Shown here one piece after another: positions 1 to 8,688 of a DNA stretch of 39,641 nt (the stretch's first letter is position 1; every line of letters starts with the position of its first letter). The DNA comes from Nitrospirales bacterium (lineage in GTDB: Bacteria > Nitrospirota > Nitrospiria > Nitrospirales > UBA8639), in the NCBI GenBank assembly GCA_021604365.1, contig BQIZ01000011.1:1-39641 (forward strand), given 5' to 3'. The position numbers and the translations under genes were made by a program. Under the pieces are notes generated by a model. The model searched no databases and was not told the origin of the DNA. It saw nothing but the letters and a program-made list of their open reading frames with translations.

Positions 1-428
1 GAGACAATGGTCACCTCCGCGCCGGCTGCCAGCGCTTCCTTGGTGTAAGTGGCAATCAAATCATCAGCCTCGAACCCGTTCAGCTCAATGCAATCAAAAT
101 TAAAGGCCCGGGTCGCCTCACGGACAAGACCAAATTGAGGCACCAATTCATCAGGGGGTTCGCTGCGGTTGGCCTTATAGTTCGGGTCTAGATCGTTTCG
201 AAAAGTTTTGCGTGCGGAATCAAAAATGACGGCAATGTGGTCCGGTTGCATATCGTCCAATAGTTTCATCAACATGGTGATGAAACCATAGACGGCGTTG
301 ACGGGGGTACCATTCGGACTGTTTAAAATTTTGATGGCATGGAAAGCTCTGAAAATAAAACCTGAGGCATCGACTAACACGACATGACGAATCGGGAGAG
401 GGGAAGGTGGTTCACTCACAGTGTTCAC
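1..428 (-). CDS. polA: DNA polymerase I, N-terminal part (cut by the left edge)
   Basis: The gene runs leftwards off the window, so only about 142 N-terminal residues are visible. They match the 5'-3' exonuclease (FEN-like) domain of DNA polymerase I, which removes RNA primers and nicked strands during replication and repair. Visible landmarks are VLVDASGFIFRAFHA near residue 20 with its metal-binding Asp, IAVIFDSARKTFRNDLDPNYK in the middle, and ELNGFEADDLIATY near the edge. The start is taken as GTG at 428 because AGAGGAT lies about 8 nt upstream; a second in-frame GTG at 419 is possible. The polymerase domain is outside the window, so a stand-alone exonuclease cannot be excluded, although the long-form family is much more common. 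It is divergent from the AsmA-like gene across about 150 bp. Confidence 0.88.
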   Translation of the reverse strand, partial: MNTVSEPPSPLPIRHVVLVDASGFIFRAFHAIKILNSPNGTPVNAVYGFITMLMKLLDDMQPDHIAVIFDSARKTFRNDLDPNYKANRSEPPDELVPQFGLVREATRAFNFDCIELNGFEADDLIATYTKEALAAGAEVTIV

Positions 429-576
429 GGGAAAATATCCTCTTCGTGTGATTGTTGGCCCATTGAAGATACCTGATAGCTCTTGAGGTGTCGATATCCC
501 AGGATGTTTGTCCACCGAGAAAAACGGAACATGGTAAACTACCGAATCCCCTGGTTTATGACGGGAGCATGTCTTC

Positions 577-2442
577 GTGAAGAGTAATTTCATGGTTGGT
601 CTCGCTATCCTCATTGGCCTGATTATTGTGGTCATCCTGCTTCTTCCGCTTTTGTTTGATCTGAATCGGTACCGGGATCGGTATCTCCCGGTTCTGGAGC
701 AGGCTCTTAATCGACCCGTGAATGTTCAGGATGTCCGCTTAACGCTCTTTCCTAAACTCGGGTTTCGGGTGCAGGATCTGACAATAGGGGATGACCCGGC
801 GTTCAGTTCTCAGGCGTTTGTCACGATTCCTTTTGCTGAGGTGGAGATTCAGTGGCTCCCACTGTTGCGCCGGCATATTCAGGTTGAACACGTGCGTCTT
901 CAGGATCCGACAGTTCACATCATCCGCAGGCATGATGGGGCCTTGAATATGGCCACTGTTGGAAAAGATCCGGCTCTCCATCCGCCTGAGAAGGCGGGCT
1001 CGAATCCAGCCAATGGTTTCAAGCCCTTATTCGGTGTGTTTGTAGTGGAGAGGTTATCTATGGATGGAGGAATCCTACAGTATGAGGATCGTGCCAATGA
1101 ACCCTTCCGTTCCTACCACCTTGAGCAACTAAATGTGGTCACGGATTCCGTTCAATTTGGACAGACGGCGAGTCTGCACATGAAGGGCATGGTGATGCCC
1201 TATCAGCTTTCCTTGGAGATGAACGGGCGATTTGGCCCCATTCAATCCACTTTGGATCTTCCGATGATCGATTTCGCGGGTCGCGTAGGCAAAGTAGAAG
1301 GAACCGCACAGGGCAAAGTGATAGATGGAAGGCTTGAGTTGGACGTGCATATCCCGGTCCTATCGACTGATGATATGCACTTGAATGTATCGTTGGATAA
1401 GCCTGTGGTCTTCAGTCGCTTTCAGGCTCATGTGATGGCACCCCTGATTTCCAAAGAGCCATCGAAACCCTCCACAGGAGTGAGGATTGATCCGTTGACC
1501 GTTGATCTTCAAATGGGTGGGGCGACCATTCATCTTTCGGGTCAAGGTACGCCTGGAGGTCTGAATTTGTCCGGGGAGGCCCCTGCCCTGTCCTCAGAGG
1601 ATTTTCCCTTGGCTCTTTCCGTTCAACGCCCGTTTTCACTCGAAAAGATCCATTTTGAAGCGTTGGTCCAAGGGACAAAGGTGGATATGGAGTCTCTCAA
1701 GGCCCAAGCGTTTGGGGGAAATCTTGAGGCGCATGGAACATGGGATTGGACTTCACCTATTCCACGGCTCTCACTCCAGGGAAGGTTCACGAATTTTGCG
1801 GTTGAATCAATGATGCAAGTGGTAAGGTCTTCCTCTTTCCGTTTGACCGGTAGGGGAGAGTTGCATTGGAACGTCGCGGGAGCAGAGCACTCGTCTTCCC
1901 GGCAATCAAATATGACCGGACCAGTCCGATTGATGATCCGCGATGGGCAATTATTTGGATTTGACCTCATGCAGGCGATTGAAAATGCCCTTCAGTTACC
2001 GGATCTCATGGACGAATCCACCGGTGCGACGAAATTTTCTCTGATTGATACAAAAGTGGAATTGGAAGACAGGGGAGTGGTTATTCGGCAATTGACAGTT
2101 GAGGGCCAAGATTTCTCGATGACAGGGGTGGGAACTCTTGCGTTTGATGAATCGTTGAACCTTCAAGGCAATCTGGCCGTTTCACGGATGATCGGGGACC
2201 GGATTATTCAACGGTTTCCGATGGCCAAAGTTGCGGGGCATCAGGGAAAGTTGGTGCTGCCTTTTACTGTTATGGGAACCGTTCAGAAACCGCTATTGCA
2301 ATTTGATACGCAATCCTTTGGGCATCAGGTCCAAAGGAATGTGGAGCGGAGGATTGAAAAAGCCTTACAGGGGGATGAACAGGAAGTACGGCAACTCTTA
2401 CAAGACGGAGCGGATATTCTCAAACAGTTATTTGGACAATAG
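577..2442 (+). CDS. AsmA family protein (envelope assembly / lipid-transfer-like)
   Basis: A 621-residue protein with one N-terminal membrane helix (about residues 6-29) and a long beta-rich body outside the cytoplasm. DLNRYRDRYLPVLEQALNRPV just after the helix is the characteristic start of the AsmA domain. The second AsmA block is at the C-terminal side (GRGELHWNVAG, then DGQLFGFDLMQAIENAL, then MTGVGTLAFDESLNLQG). Family members act at the inner membrane or periplasm and are related to bridge-like lipid transporters, so a role in outer-membrane lipid or protein homeostasis is the best inference. The start is GTG at 577 with GGGAG about 12 nt upstream; ATG at 592 is an alternative. It converges on the response regulator gene. 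Confidence 0.85.
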   Translation: MKSNFMVGLAILIGLIIVVILLLPLLFDLNRYRDRYLPVLEQALNRPVNVQDVRLTLFPKLGFRVQDLTIGDDPAFSSQAFVTIPFAEVEIQWLPLLRRHIQVEHVRLQDPTVHIIRRHDGALNMATVGKDPALHPPEKAGSNPANGFKPLFGVFVVERLSMDGGILQYEDRANEPFRSYHLEQLNVVTDSVQFGQTASLHMKGMVMPYQLSLEMNGRFGPIQSTLDLPMIDFAGRVGKVEGTAQGKVIDGRLELDVHIPVLSTDDMHLNVSLDKPVVFSRFQAHVMAPLISKEPSKPSTGVRIDPLTVDLQMGGATIHLSGQGTPGGLNLSGEAPALSSEDFPLALSVQRPFSLEKIHFEALVQGTKVDMESLKAQAFGGNLEAHGTWDWTSPIPRLSLQGRFTNFAVESMMQVVRSSSFRLTGRGELHWNVAGAEHSSSRQSNMTGPVRLMIRDGQLFGFDLMQAIENALQLPDLMDESTGATKFSLIDTKVELEDRGVVIRQLTVEGQDFSMTGVGTLAFDESLNLQGNLAVSRMIGDRIIQRFPMAKVAGHQGKLVLPFTVMGTVQKPLLQFDTQSFGHQVQRNVERRIEKALQGDEQEVRQLLQDGADILKQLFGQ

Positions 2443-2489
2443 AGGGGGAGATGTCCTGTATGGGACTGAATGATTCCTTCATCCCGGTC

Positions 2490-2927
2490 TCAACCCGGAG
2501 GGGGACTATAGGTTTGCGACATGTTGGCAACGATGAAGGAATGGGGCCGGGTTGCAGTAGCTGGCGGACACAGTTGAGCGACAATGGCCCGTAATTCCCA
2601 AAAATCATACGGTTTGCCGATAATGGCATAGGCTCCTAAGCGGGTGGCGTTTTCTCGTGTTACGGGATTGAGGAATCCGGTTACCATAATGATTGGGATG
2701 TCGGACTTGTGGGGGATATGCTGTAACCGGTCCAAAAACTCCATACCGGTCATGACGGGCATCGCATTATCCAGGATCACCACGTCAAAGGATTTTGATT
2801 CAAGAAGTGTTAACCCGCTGGCTCCATTTTCGGCTTCTACGCACTCACATCCGTCATATTCCAGGACCATCCTGAGCAATCCTCGACTCATTTCATCATC
2901 ATCAATAATCAGAATATTTTTAGACAT
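2490..2927 (-). CDS. Stand-alone receiver-domain response regulator
   Basis: A 145-residue CheY-like protein consisting of a single receiver domain with no visible output domain. The acidic pocket is D9-D11 (IIDDDE), the phospho-acceptor is D53 in VVILDNAMPVMTG, the switch Thr is in IIMVTGF and the conserved Lys in IIGKPYDF. It probably receives phosphate from an unlinked histidine kinase and acts by protein contact. The reading frame stays open upstream of ATG 2927, but GGAAAGGAG lies in ideal position before this ATG and the receiver fold starts immediately after it, so 2927 is chosen. A tail of about 25 residues after the receiver domain is unassigned. Confidence 0.9.
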   Translation of the reverse strand: MSKNILIIDDDEMSRGLLRMVLEYDGCECVEAENGASGLTLLESKSFDVVILDNAMPVMTGMEFLDRLQHIPHKSDIPIIMVTGFLNPVTRENATRLGAYAIIGKPYDFWELRAIVAQLCPPATATRPHSFIVANMSQTYSPPPG

Positions 2928-3585
2928 GAGGATCTCCTTTCCTAACCAATGAGCAAATTCACCATCTTGGTGGATCGAGCCGATTGAAGGCCGACTCACC
3001 ATTTGGTGAAATCACCCAAAGATGGCTCCTGAACAAATGTCATGCAGGCACAGGCCTGTGTTGTTTTGGACATCATTTTACCGTGAGCGTGACCTGTCGG
3101 GTGCCTTTGATGGTATAGGGTTCTGCCCATTCCATATGAGGGACATTCCTCCGAATATTCCAAAGCCTCTGATGCAAATAGCTAAAATGATTTCCATGGC
3201 TCCCCTTAATATCCCGTGCTTGCCATATTACAAAGCAAAGAATGTACCTAAATAGAAGGCGAGCGGTTCTTCGAGGCTTTCATGGTTATAACTCATTGAT
3301 AATCTGAAGAATGGAGAAGCAAATTTTTAAAATTGGTTTTGGAATTTTTTAAAGAATGCAAAGAGGATGAGGTATAAGGGCATCAGTTGTGGGACAGGTT
3401 GTTATTCAACAACATACAGTTTGTATCTAAAAGGATAACATCGGGGAGGGACTCAAGGATTAGGAGAAAAATTGGCACTTGTGAGATACAGGGATTGGGC
3501 TTTAAGAGGCTAGTTGAGCATTCGAAATTTGTACAGGGTCAGTCAATCTCGTTTCATCGGGATGAGGAAATGCCGCCATCCTCTT
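2928..3585. other. Intergenic stretch without a confident gene
   Basis: About 660 bp between the response regulator and the palindromic repeat. Open frames on both strands are short and resemble no family I recognise. The only one with a good ribosome-binding site is the 39-codon frame at 3078-3197, listed separately. The segment around 3250-3400 is AT-rich and may carry promoter sequence, but I cannot point to a convincing -35/-10 pair. Confidence 0.5.
3078..3197 (-). CDS. Possible 39-residue membrane microprotein
   Basis: A short frame starting ATG with AAGGGGAGCC directly upstream, an unusually good ribosome-binding site for a chance frame. It encodes a hydrophobic N-terminal stretch (MEIILAICIRGFGIFGGMSL) followed by a short polar, basic tail ending SRSR. 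This fits a single-pass small membrane protein. No family is recognised and there is no operon context: the next minus-strand gene, the response regulator, starts some 150 bp further on. It may be a chance frame. Confidence 0.28.
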   Translation of the reverse strand: MEIILAICIRGFGIFGGMSLIWNGQNPIPSKAPDRSRSR

Positions 3586-3707
3586 GGGGCTGTTCAAAAA
3601 GATTCGACCAGCAAGGCCGCAGGCCATTTGGCGCGCGGAATGTACAGGTTGTACGTGAGCACGACAAAGGGCTGAGAACGCAGCTGGCGAACTTTTTCAA
3701 CAGCCCC
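3586..3707. repeat. Imperfect palindromic repeat element, 122 bp
   Basis: The outer arms are ggggctgttcaaaaag (3586-3601) and ctttttcaacagcccc (3692-3707), inverted copies with one mismatch. Next inside are TTCGACCAGC and GCTGGCGAA, also nearly complementary, and near the centre is a small hairpin GTAC-aggtt-GTAC. The whole would fold into one long hairpin when transcribed. It abuts the stop codon of the ABC permease gene (3711), so it may end or stabilise that transcript. Similar elements with TTGAAAAAG-type arms are, to my recollection, dispersed in Nitrospira genomes. No protein is encoded, so it would be a miniature, non-autonomous repeat. Confidence 0.7.
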
Positions 3708-3710
3708 TGA

Positions 3711-6353
3711 CTATTCTTGACGGAGGACGGACAGAGGAGGGAAGCCCAACAACCGGTAAGTCCCGAGAAAGCCGGTCATGAGGCTTAGCAGAATTGTCAA
3801 AAGCAAACCTGTGCTCAACACGATGAGATCGAAGTTCCAGGTCAGGTCAAAAAAGAAATACAAGAGAGACCAGGAGAGGAGACACCCCAATCCAAGTCCA
3901 ACCAGCCCTGCAAATGCTCCAATGACACCGAATTCCACTCCGAGCGAAAATACGAGTAGTCTGCGACTTGCTCCCAGGGCTTTCACAATTGCCAATTCAT
4001 GCAGGCGCCGATACCGGTTGATTGAAATCGCCGCAACCATGACCACGGCTCCGGTGACCAGACATAACAGGGCCAAGGCTTGAATTCCCAGGGCCAACTG
4101 GTGAAAGATTCGACCAATATTCTCCAGCACATCTCCCACGTTAATGGCTGTCACATTGGGCATAACGGCGACGATGGCTTGCTGTAAGGGGACTTCGTGG
4201 TTTGTTGGCACTCTGGTTGTGGCGATGTAGGTGAAAGGTGCGCCGTCAAAGGAGCCAGGCTGAAGGATCATGAAAAAATTCATGGAAAAACTGCCCCAAT
4301 CGACCTGCCGCAGACTGCCTACTTTCGTGACAATTGGCACCCCTTGAATATCCAAGGTCAGGGTTGAGCCTAGGGTCAGTCCCAGGTTTTTTGCCGCGTC
4401 TTCCTCAACGGAGACTAACGGGAAATCTAAAGGCTTCCCGGGCGTTCCGTCCGGGTCTGATTCCTTGGTGTGATCCCACCATTGTCCCTGAGTGAGGACG
4501 TTATCTTTTGGAAGGTCCTGGGATGTCGTCAATGCGTATTCCCTGGTAAAATACCATCCATTTCGTTGACCTTTATGTTCTTCAGGGTCGATGGGTTGTC
4601 CGTTGATGGCTGTGAGGCGAGACCGCACGACCGGAACTAATTTATAGGGTGAATCGGGGAATTTCTGTTGTAGCACATCCACAAATTGGGGATATTGGTC
4701 TGGTTGAATGTCTATGAAAAAAAATGAGGGAGCCTGAGAGGGTATCTGGTTTCCTATCAGGTCAAGTAAGGACCGTTGCACAATAGTCAGCGTTGTCATG
4801 AGCATGACACCAATTCCTATGGCCAACGTCATGGCTTTGGTAAAGTTTCCAGGCCGTTGAAGATTCTTCACCGCATGAGGCAATAAATACCACTGAGGAA
4901 TCTGGAGATGCCCGAGAATTCTATACAGTGCTCCAGTGCCACCCAATAAGAGGAGAACCGCGATCGCACAAGCACCGGAAAAAAATAAACCGAGGGTCAG
5001 TGAGTGGGCCTGCCACATGGCCAGGCCGGTCACGCCCACCATCATGCTGATGCTGACCATGACCTGTGCCCGGTCATTCCACCAACGCTTCAGGATGGTC
5101 CGCCATCGGGTTAGTCTGGATTGGCTATTGGCCATGTCCTGGGAGTGGTCCACCGCTTGTCGATAGACCAGTGCCGGAGAGACATGACGGATGGCCAGTA
5201 AAGGCCAAAGTGAGAAGGCAAGAGTGGCTAGGGTGCCAAGAAAGATTCCACGCAGGACGGGAGCGACAGTGGGATTGAGTGGCATGGTTTCAGGAATTAT
5301 GCCTTGAAGCAATAGGGGTAAGCCCCGGTGGAGAATTACGCCGACTATGACCCCAAGAAGACTGCCGATCCCTCCCAGGATGAGACTTTGTGTGAGATAG
5401 AGACGGATGATTTGTGAAGAATCCGCTCCCAGAGTTTTGAGTGTGGCAATAATCGGAATTTTTTGTGTGAGGAATCCTTGAATCGTGCATGCCACTCCGA
5501 TCCCACCGACCAATAAGACCGTAAACCCAATCAGACCAAGATAGAGGTTCAATTGGTCAAGGAACCGGCGGAGTCGTGGTTGGGCATCGCGAAATGAGCT
5601 GACCCGTGCTCCTTCCTGGCTGAGGCGCCCACGTAACTCACCCATCAAAGGCTCAAGAGAGGTGGAGTCGGATAGTGACAGGCGATATCGTTCCTGAATC
5701 CGGGTGCCGGTTTGGATCAATGTGGTGGCTTTGAGCGCATCTCGGGAAATTATGACTCTGGGACCCAAACTAAATCCATTGGCAACCCTGTCCGGTTCCT
5801 TTTTCAGCACGGCGGTAATGAGGAAGCTCGCTTTGCCAATCTGTAGCTCGCTGCCAACGATAAGATTGAGCCGGATCAGTAAGGATTCCTGGACAAGTGC
5901 CCCAAAACACGGCGAGCGACCGCAACCGGATTGAAGGGGATCCAGGAGTTGCGCATTCGGAAGATCTGGCTCCACTACCAATTGACCATAGAGGGGATAG
6001 GCCGAATCTATGGCCTTGAGTTCCACCAATTGAGAAGCCGTTTGGGAGTGAGGGCTGTCCACTGTTGCCATTGCGGCGATTTCAGTCACGTGTGAAAGGA
6101 TAATGTCACGGTCAGTGAGGGAGTCCAGTACGGTACGACCCTTATCGGAAATCGCCCGCCGCCATGATAGTTCGACGTCACCCCCTAACAGGGCACGGGT
6201 ATCTCCCAGAATGACCTGTTCGACATTGACGGCAAACAGATCTACGGCCACAATGGCACCGACACCGAGTGCAATGCAGAAAAATAAAAAGAGGAAACGG
6301 GACCAGGCGCTGTGGATTTCCCGCCAGGCGAGTTTGACGGAGACTGGGGTCAT
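3711..6353 (-). CDS. ABC transporter permease, FtsX/MacB type (YbbP-like)
   Basis: An 880-residue integral membrane protein with two FtsX-type permease modules. There is an N-terminal helix after SAWSRFLFLFFCIALGVGAI, a large extracytoplasmic domain, a helix group around LGLIGFTVLLVGGIG, a second extracytoplasmic domain and a final helix group with INRYRRLHELAIVKALGAS. This architecture is that of YbbP/LolCE-like exporters that act on envelope lipids or hydrophobic molecules rather than importers. The start is ATG 6353, which overlaps the ATPase stop codon in an ATGA quartet, implying translational coupling. The frame is open 50 codons further upstream, but that part reads as the ATPase gene in another frame. 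Confidence 0.9.
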   Translation of the reverse strand: MTPVSVKLAWREIHSAWSRFLFLFFCIALGVGAIVAVDLFAVNVEQVILGDTRALLGGDVELSWRRAISDKGRTVLDSLTDRDIILSHVTEIAAMATVDSPHSQTASQLVELKAIDSAYPLYGQLVVEPDLPNAQLLDPLQSGCGRSPCFGALVQESLLIRLNLIVGSELQIGKASFLITAVLKKEPDRVANGFSLGPRVIISRDALKATTLIQTGTRIQERYRLSLSDSTSLEPLMGELRGRLSQEGARVSSFRDAQPRLRRFLDQLNLYLGLIGFTVLLVGGIGVACTIQGFLTQKIPIIATLKTLGADSSQIIRLYLTQSLILGGIGSLLGVIVGVILHRGLPLLLQGIIPETMPLNPTVAPVLRGIFLGTLATLAFSLWPLLAIRHVSPALVYRQAVDHSQDMANSQSRLTRWRTILKRWWNDRAQVMVSISMMVGVTGLAMWQAHSLTLGLFFSGACAIAVLLLLGGTGALYRILGHLQIPQWYLLPHAVKNLQRPGNFTKAMTLAIGIGVMLMTTLTIVQRSLLDLIGNQIPSQAPSFFFIDIQPDQYPQFVDVLQQKFPDSPYKLVPVVRSRLTAINGQPIDPEEHKGQRNGWYFTREYALTTSQDLPKDNVLTQGQWWDHTKESDPDGTPGKPLDFPLVSVEEDAAKNLGLTLGSTLTLDIQGVPIVTKVGSLRQVDWGSFSMNFFMILQPGSFDGAPFTYIATTRVPTNHEVPLQQAIVAVMPNVTAINVGDVLENIGRIFHQLALGIQALALLCLVTGAVVMVAAISINRYRRLHELAIVKALGASRRLLVFSLGVEFGVIGAFAGLVGLGLGCLLSWSLLYFFFDLTWNFDLIVLSTGLLLTILLSLMTGFLGTYRLLGFPPLSVLRQE

Positions 6354-7108
6354 GCCTCTGAGCCGGATGATAATAAAGGGGGTCTCGTCTCGTTCACCAT
6401 TACTCCATCTCGCAGGGCCAGGATACGTTGTGCGCGAGCGGCCAATGACATGTCGTGAGTGACGAGGATGAGAGTACTGCCGTGTTGCTGATGAAGTTCC
6501 CACAGAAGATCAATGACCATTGCGCCGGTTGAGCTATCCAGGTTGCCGGTGGGTTCGTCGGCCAGCAGGAGGGGAGGCCGGACAATAAAGGCTCGGGCCA
6601 AGGCCACTCGTTGTTGCTCGCCACCCGAGAGTTGAACCGGATAATGGTGGAGACGATGTTCCAGTCCTACGGATTGTAAAAGTGCTTTGGCCCGTAATGT
6701 GCCCGTGGATATGCCTTGCAATTCCAAAGGGAGTACTACATTTTCCAGAGCCGTCAATGTGGGAAGGAGATGAAAGGCTTGAAACACATAGCCAATGTGT
6801 TTGCGTCGAAAGTGTGCCATTTCGGTCTCGGTTAAGGTCGTGATATCGGTCTGGTTGATGCGGATAGATCCCTGTGTTGGCCTGTCGAGGCCTGCAAGTA
6901 ACCCCAGGAGTGTTGATTTCCCGCTTCCCGATGGACCGACAATAGCGACCACCTCATTAGTGAAGACCTCGAAGGAAATGTTCTGTAAAATCTTGACGGA
7001 CTGATTGGCTGCCTGAAGCTCCATTTCAAGGTGATTGACAGAAATGAGGACCTGAGATGATGGAGTTATGGGGGGCAAATGAGGTACAGACGGTGCAGGA
7101 ACTTTCAC
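6350..7108 (-). CDS. ABC transporter ATP-binding protein (LolD/YbbA type)
   Basis: A 252-residue ATPase that pairs with the downstream permease. Walker A is GPSGSGKST (about 58-66), the Q-loop is VFQAFHLLP, the signature is LSGGEQQR (160-167), Walker B is LLLADEP (180-186) and the switch His is in LVTHD (218). These match the MacB/LolD/YbbA subfamily, which drives mechanotransmission-type export. The start is GTG 7108; the first internal ATG lies inside the domain and is unlikely. The gene is divergent from the tesA-like gene with only 23 bp between start codons. The same trio (esterase, ATPase, permease) is adjacent in E. coli as tesA-ybbA-ybbP, so a joint role in lipid or ester clearance is inferred. 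Confidence 0.92.
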   Translation of the reverse strand: MKVPAPSVPHLPPITPSSQVLISVNHLEMELQAANQSVKILQNISFEVFTNEVVAIVGPSGSGKSTLLGLLAGLDRPTQGSIRINQTDITTLTETEMAHFRRKHIGYVFQAFHLLPTLTALENVVLPLELQGISTGTLRAKALLQSVGLEHRLHHYPVQLSGGEQQRVALARAFIVRPPLLLADEPTGNLDSSTGAMVIDLLWELHQQHGSTLILVTHDMSLAARAQRILALRDGVMVNETRPPLLSSGSEA

Positions 7109-7131
7109 GTTGATTACACAAATGGGTCCAA

Positions 7132-7929
7132 ATGGTGAATAATAGAGTTGAGAGTTATTACCCGGCTATTATGCATACGTGTATCCTATCAGTCCTCATA
7201 CTCTTCTGTCTGGGAATATGGGGGTGTGACCCTCAGGAAAGTCCGTCTACCGGTATACCAGAGCCCATGAAGCATAGTTCAGGCACGGAAGTTTCTCGGG
7301 CTCAATTTCCGCCCGATCAATCCTTATCCAAACCTTTGGTGCGAAAGAACGAATCTCTGCCTAAAATCGTGGCCTTTGGGGATAGCTTAACGGCCGGATT
7401 TGGCGTGTCATCGGACGAATCCTATCCGGCTCAATTGGAAAAACAGTTGCATGAAGGTGGATTTCACTATGAGGTGGTCAATGCTGGAGTCAGCGGAGAA
7501 ACCTCAGCGGGGGGAGTGCGACGGGTAGAGTGGATATTAAAAAGTCGGCCGACGGTTGTCATATTGGAATTGGGCGTCAATGATGGACTTCGGGGGCTCT
7601 CTTTGGAACAGACCTATATCAATCTTCACAACATAATTGACCGGTTGCAGGACGAAGGAGTAATGGTCATTTTGGCGGGCATGCGAATACCGCCAAATTA
7701 TGGCGAAGCCTATACGGGGGAGTTTTTTGGAATGTATGAACGGCTAGCCCAGAAATTGACGCTTCCACTCATTCCATTTCTCCTGGAAGGTGTGGCGGCT
7801 CAACCGGGCTTAAATCAGGAGGATGGAATCCATCCCACGGCGGAAGGCTATACCATTGTGGCTCAGAATGTTTTTCGCACCTTGGAGCCTTTACTCAAAA
7901 CTGGGCGGAATCATCAGGCCAAGGAGTAG
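7132..7929 (+). CDS. tesA: SGNH/GDSL esterase, TesA-like (arylesterase / lysophospholipase)
   Basis: A 265-residue hydrolase. Block I is VAFGDSLTAGFG with the nucleophile Ser at about residue 85, block II is VNAGVSGETSAGG, block III is LELGVNDGLRG and block V is DGIHPTAEGY with the catalytic Asp and His. This is the full SGNH set of the TesA / multifunctional acyl-CoA thioesterase I family, which cleaves lysophospholipids, thioesters and aryl esters in the periplasm. The N-terminus is hydrophobic (HTCILSVLILFCLGIWGC) and ends in a possible lipobox Cys, so it may be a lipoprotein, although Trp at -2 is unusual. ATG 7132 is used; ATG 7171 (Met14) would widen the very short gap to the divergent ABC gene. 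Confidence 0.88.
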   Translation: MVNNRVESYYPAIMHTCILSVLILFCLGIWGCDPQESPSTGIPEPMKHSSGTEVSRAQFPPDQSLSKPLVRKNESLPKIVAFGDSLTAGFGVSSDESYPAQLEKQLHEGGFHYEVVNAGVSGETSAGGVRRVEWILKSRPTVVILELGVNDGLRGLSLEQTYINLHNIIDRLQDEGVMVILAGMRIPPNYGEAYTGEFFGMYERLAQKLTLPLIPFLLEGVAAQPGLNQEDGIHPTAEGYTIVAQNVFRTLEPLLKTGRNHQAKE

Positions 7930-7935
7930 TCGGCA

Positions 7936-7958
7936 CCCCTCCCCTGAATGGGAAGGGG
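7936..7958 (+). terminator. GC-rich hairpin between convergent genes
   Basis: CCCCTCCC and GGGAAGGGG form a stem with one bulge and a six-base loop, 7 bp after the tesA-like stop codon. No T-run follows on either strand, so it is a transcript-end stabiliser or a weak terminator rather than a classical one. Confidence 0.35.
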
Positions 7959-7989
7959 AATCCTCGGCATGTTAGGAATGCGGGAGACG

Positions 7990-8157
7990 TTATGACTTTT
8001 TGAAGAAAATGTCATAGACCCCATAGGCCAAAATAAGGGCTATGGTCCCATAGTACAAACCCGTGATCCCTTCATAGCCTCCGCCTGGCTCATTGGCAAA
8101 GGCCGGGTTTGCGGCTAATACGAGAAAAGCGCTGAGAAGGGAAGTAATCCGATTCAT
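7990..8157 (-). CDS. Small exported single-span membrane protein, 55 residues
   Basis: No family is recognised. The product begins with a signal-peptide-like stretch (MNRITSLLSAFLVLAANPAFA) with an Ala-x-Ala-type end, then a short Gly-rich linker (NEPGGGYEG), one membrane helix (about residues 33-50, GLYYGTIALILAYGVYDIFF) and a Lys-Lys-Ser end. GAGGA sits about 8-9 nt before ATG 8157, so this start is preferred over one eight codons upstream. The mature protein would be a tiny inner-membrane peptide with its N-terminus outside, a design seen in accessory subunits of respiratory and other membrane complexes. That role is only an inference. Confidence 0.65.
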   Translation of the reverse strand: MNRITSLLSAFLVLAANPAFANEPGGGYEGITGLYYGTIALILAYGVYDIFFKKS

Positions 8158-8242
8158 ACGAAAATCCTCACTTTCGGACATTATAAAAATATCTCACACA
8201 ATTTTATTTTTGGGGATAGCTTCGAAAGAAAAAATCAACTAT

Positions 8243-8254
8243 CCACAATTGTGG
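8243..8254. promoter_or_regulatory. Perfect 12-bp palindrome, possible operator
   Basis: CCACAATTGTGG is perfectly self-complementary and lies about 85 bp upstream of the small membrane-protein gene, in an AT-rich region likely to hold its promoter. A dimeric regulator could bind here. The binder is unknown, and a 12-bp palindrome can also occur by chance. Confidence 0.3.
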
Positions 8255-8364
8255 AGGATTGTAGTAAATTTTATTTCATGGATGCAAGCTTCTGGCTAGT
8301 ATAATTTAATTAAAACATTCATGCTAGTTTATGATACGTAATCATGGTCACGGAGGATCTTAAA

Positions 8365-8421
8365 ATGTCGAGCTGGTTCAATTGGTCGAGAGCAAGATTT
8401 TACGGTTCCAGTCTGGAATGA
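8365..8421 (+). CDS. Possible 18-residue leader-like peptide
   Basis: An 18-codon frame (MSSWFNWSRARFYGSSLE) with a very good ribosome-binding site (ACGGAGGATCTTAAA before ATG). A TATAAT hexamer lies about 65 bp upstream, near 8300. It points into the 3' end of the CDGSH gene on the other strand and overlaps it by 22 bp. No family is known. It could be a truncated gene start left by a rearrangement, a small peptide, or chance. Confidence 0.25.
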   Translation: MSSWFNWSRARFYGSSLE

Positions 8422-8645
8422 GTGCCGTCACAGAATGGGAGCTTTTTGCTGTATTTGCATCCACACCAAGCTACCTTTTGTTTTTCTTTGAGTTCCACTT
8501 CGATGGGGGAAATATCAGTTCCCGTGTGGGACCCATCACAAAATGGCTGGGTTTTTGATCGGCCACATCGACACCAATAATAGGTTCCTGCTTCCATGTC
8601 CAAAACGTAAGGTGTTCGTTGTGCAATGATAATCGGGTCGCCCAT
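8400..8645 (-). CDS. Double CDGSH iron-sulfur protein, 81 residues
   Basis: Two consecutive CDGSH motifs are complete. The first has ligands C25, C27, C36 and H40 (CRCGRSKTQPFCDGSH). The second has C61, C63, C72 and H76 (CGCKYSKKLPFCDGTH). Each should bind one [2Fe-2S] cluster with 3-Cys/1-His ligation, as in mitoNEET-type proteins. Bacterial double-CDGSH proteins of this length are thought to act in electron transfer or iron-sulfur and redox homeostasis. The start is certain: GGAAGGAGG lies about 9 nt before ATG 8645. There is no signal peptide, so it is cytoplasmic. It stands alone in the same direction as the ChaN-like gene upstream. Confidence 0.9.
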   Translation of the reverse strand: MGDPIIIAQRTPYVLDMEAGTYYWCRCGRSKTQPFCDGSHTGTDISPIEVELKEKQKVAWCGCKYSKKLPFCDGTHSRLEP

Positions 8646-8688
8646 GTGGTTAGACCTCCTTCCTTCGTTAAAAAATTGATGTTTTTAG

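Noticed and set aside
3387-3710. A 107-codon plus-strand frame
   Set aside because: Its second half is the palindromic repeat, it has no ribosome-binding site and the translation resembles no protein.
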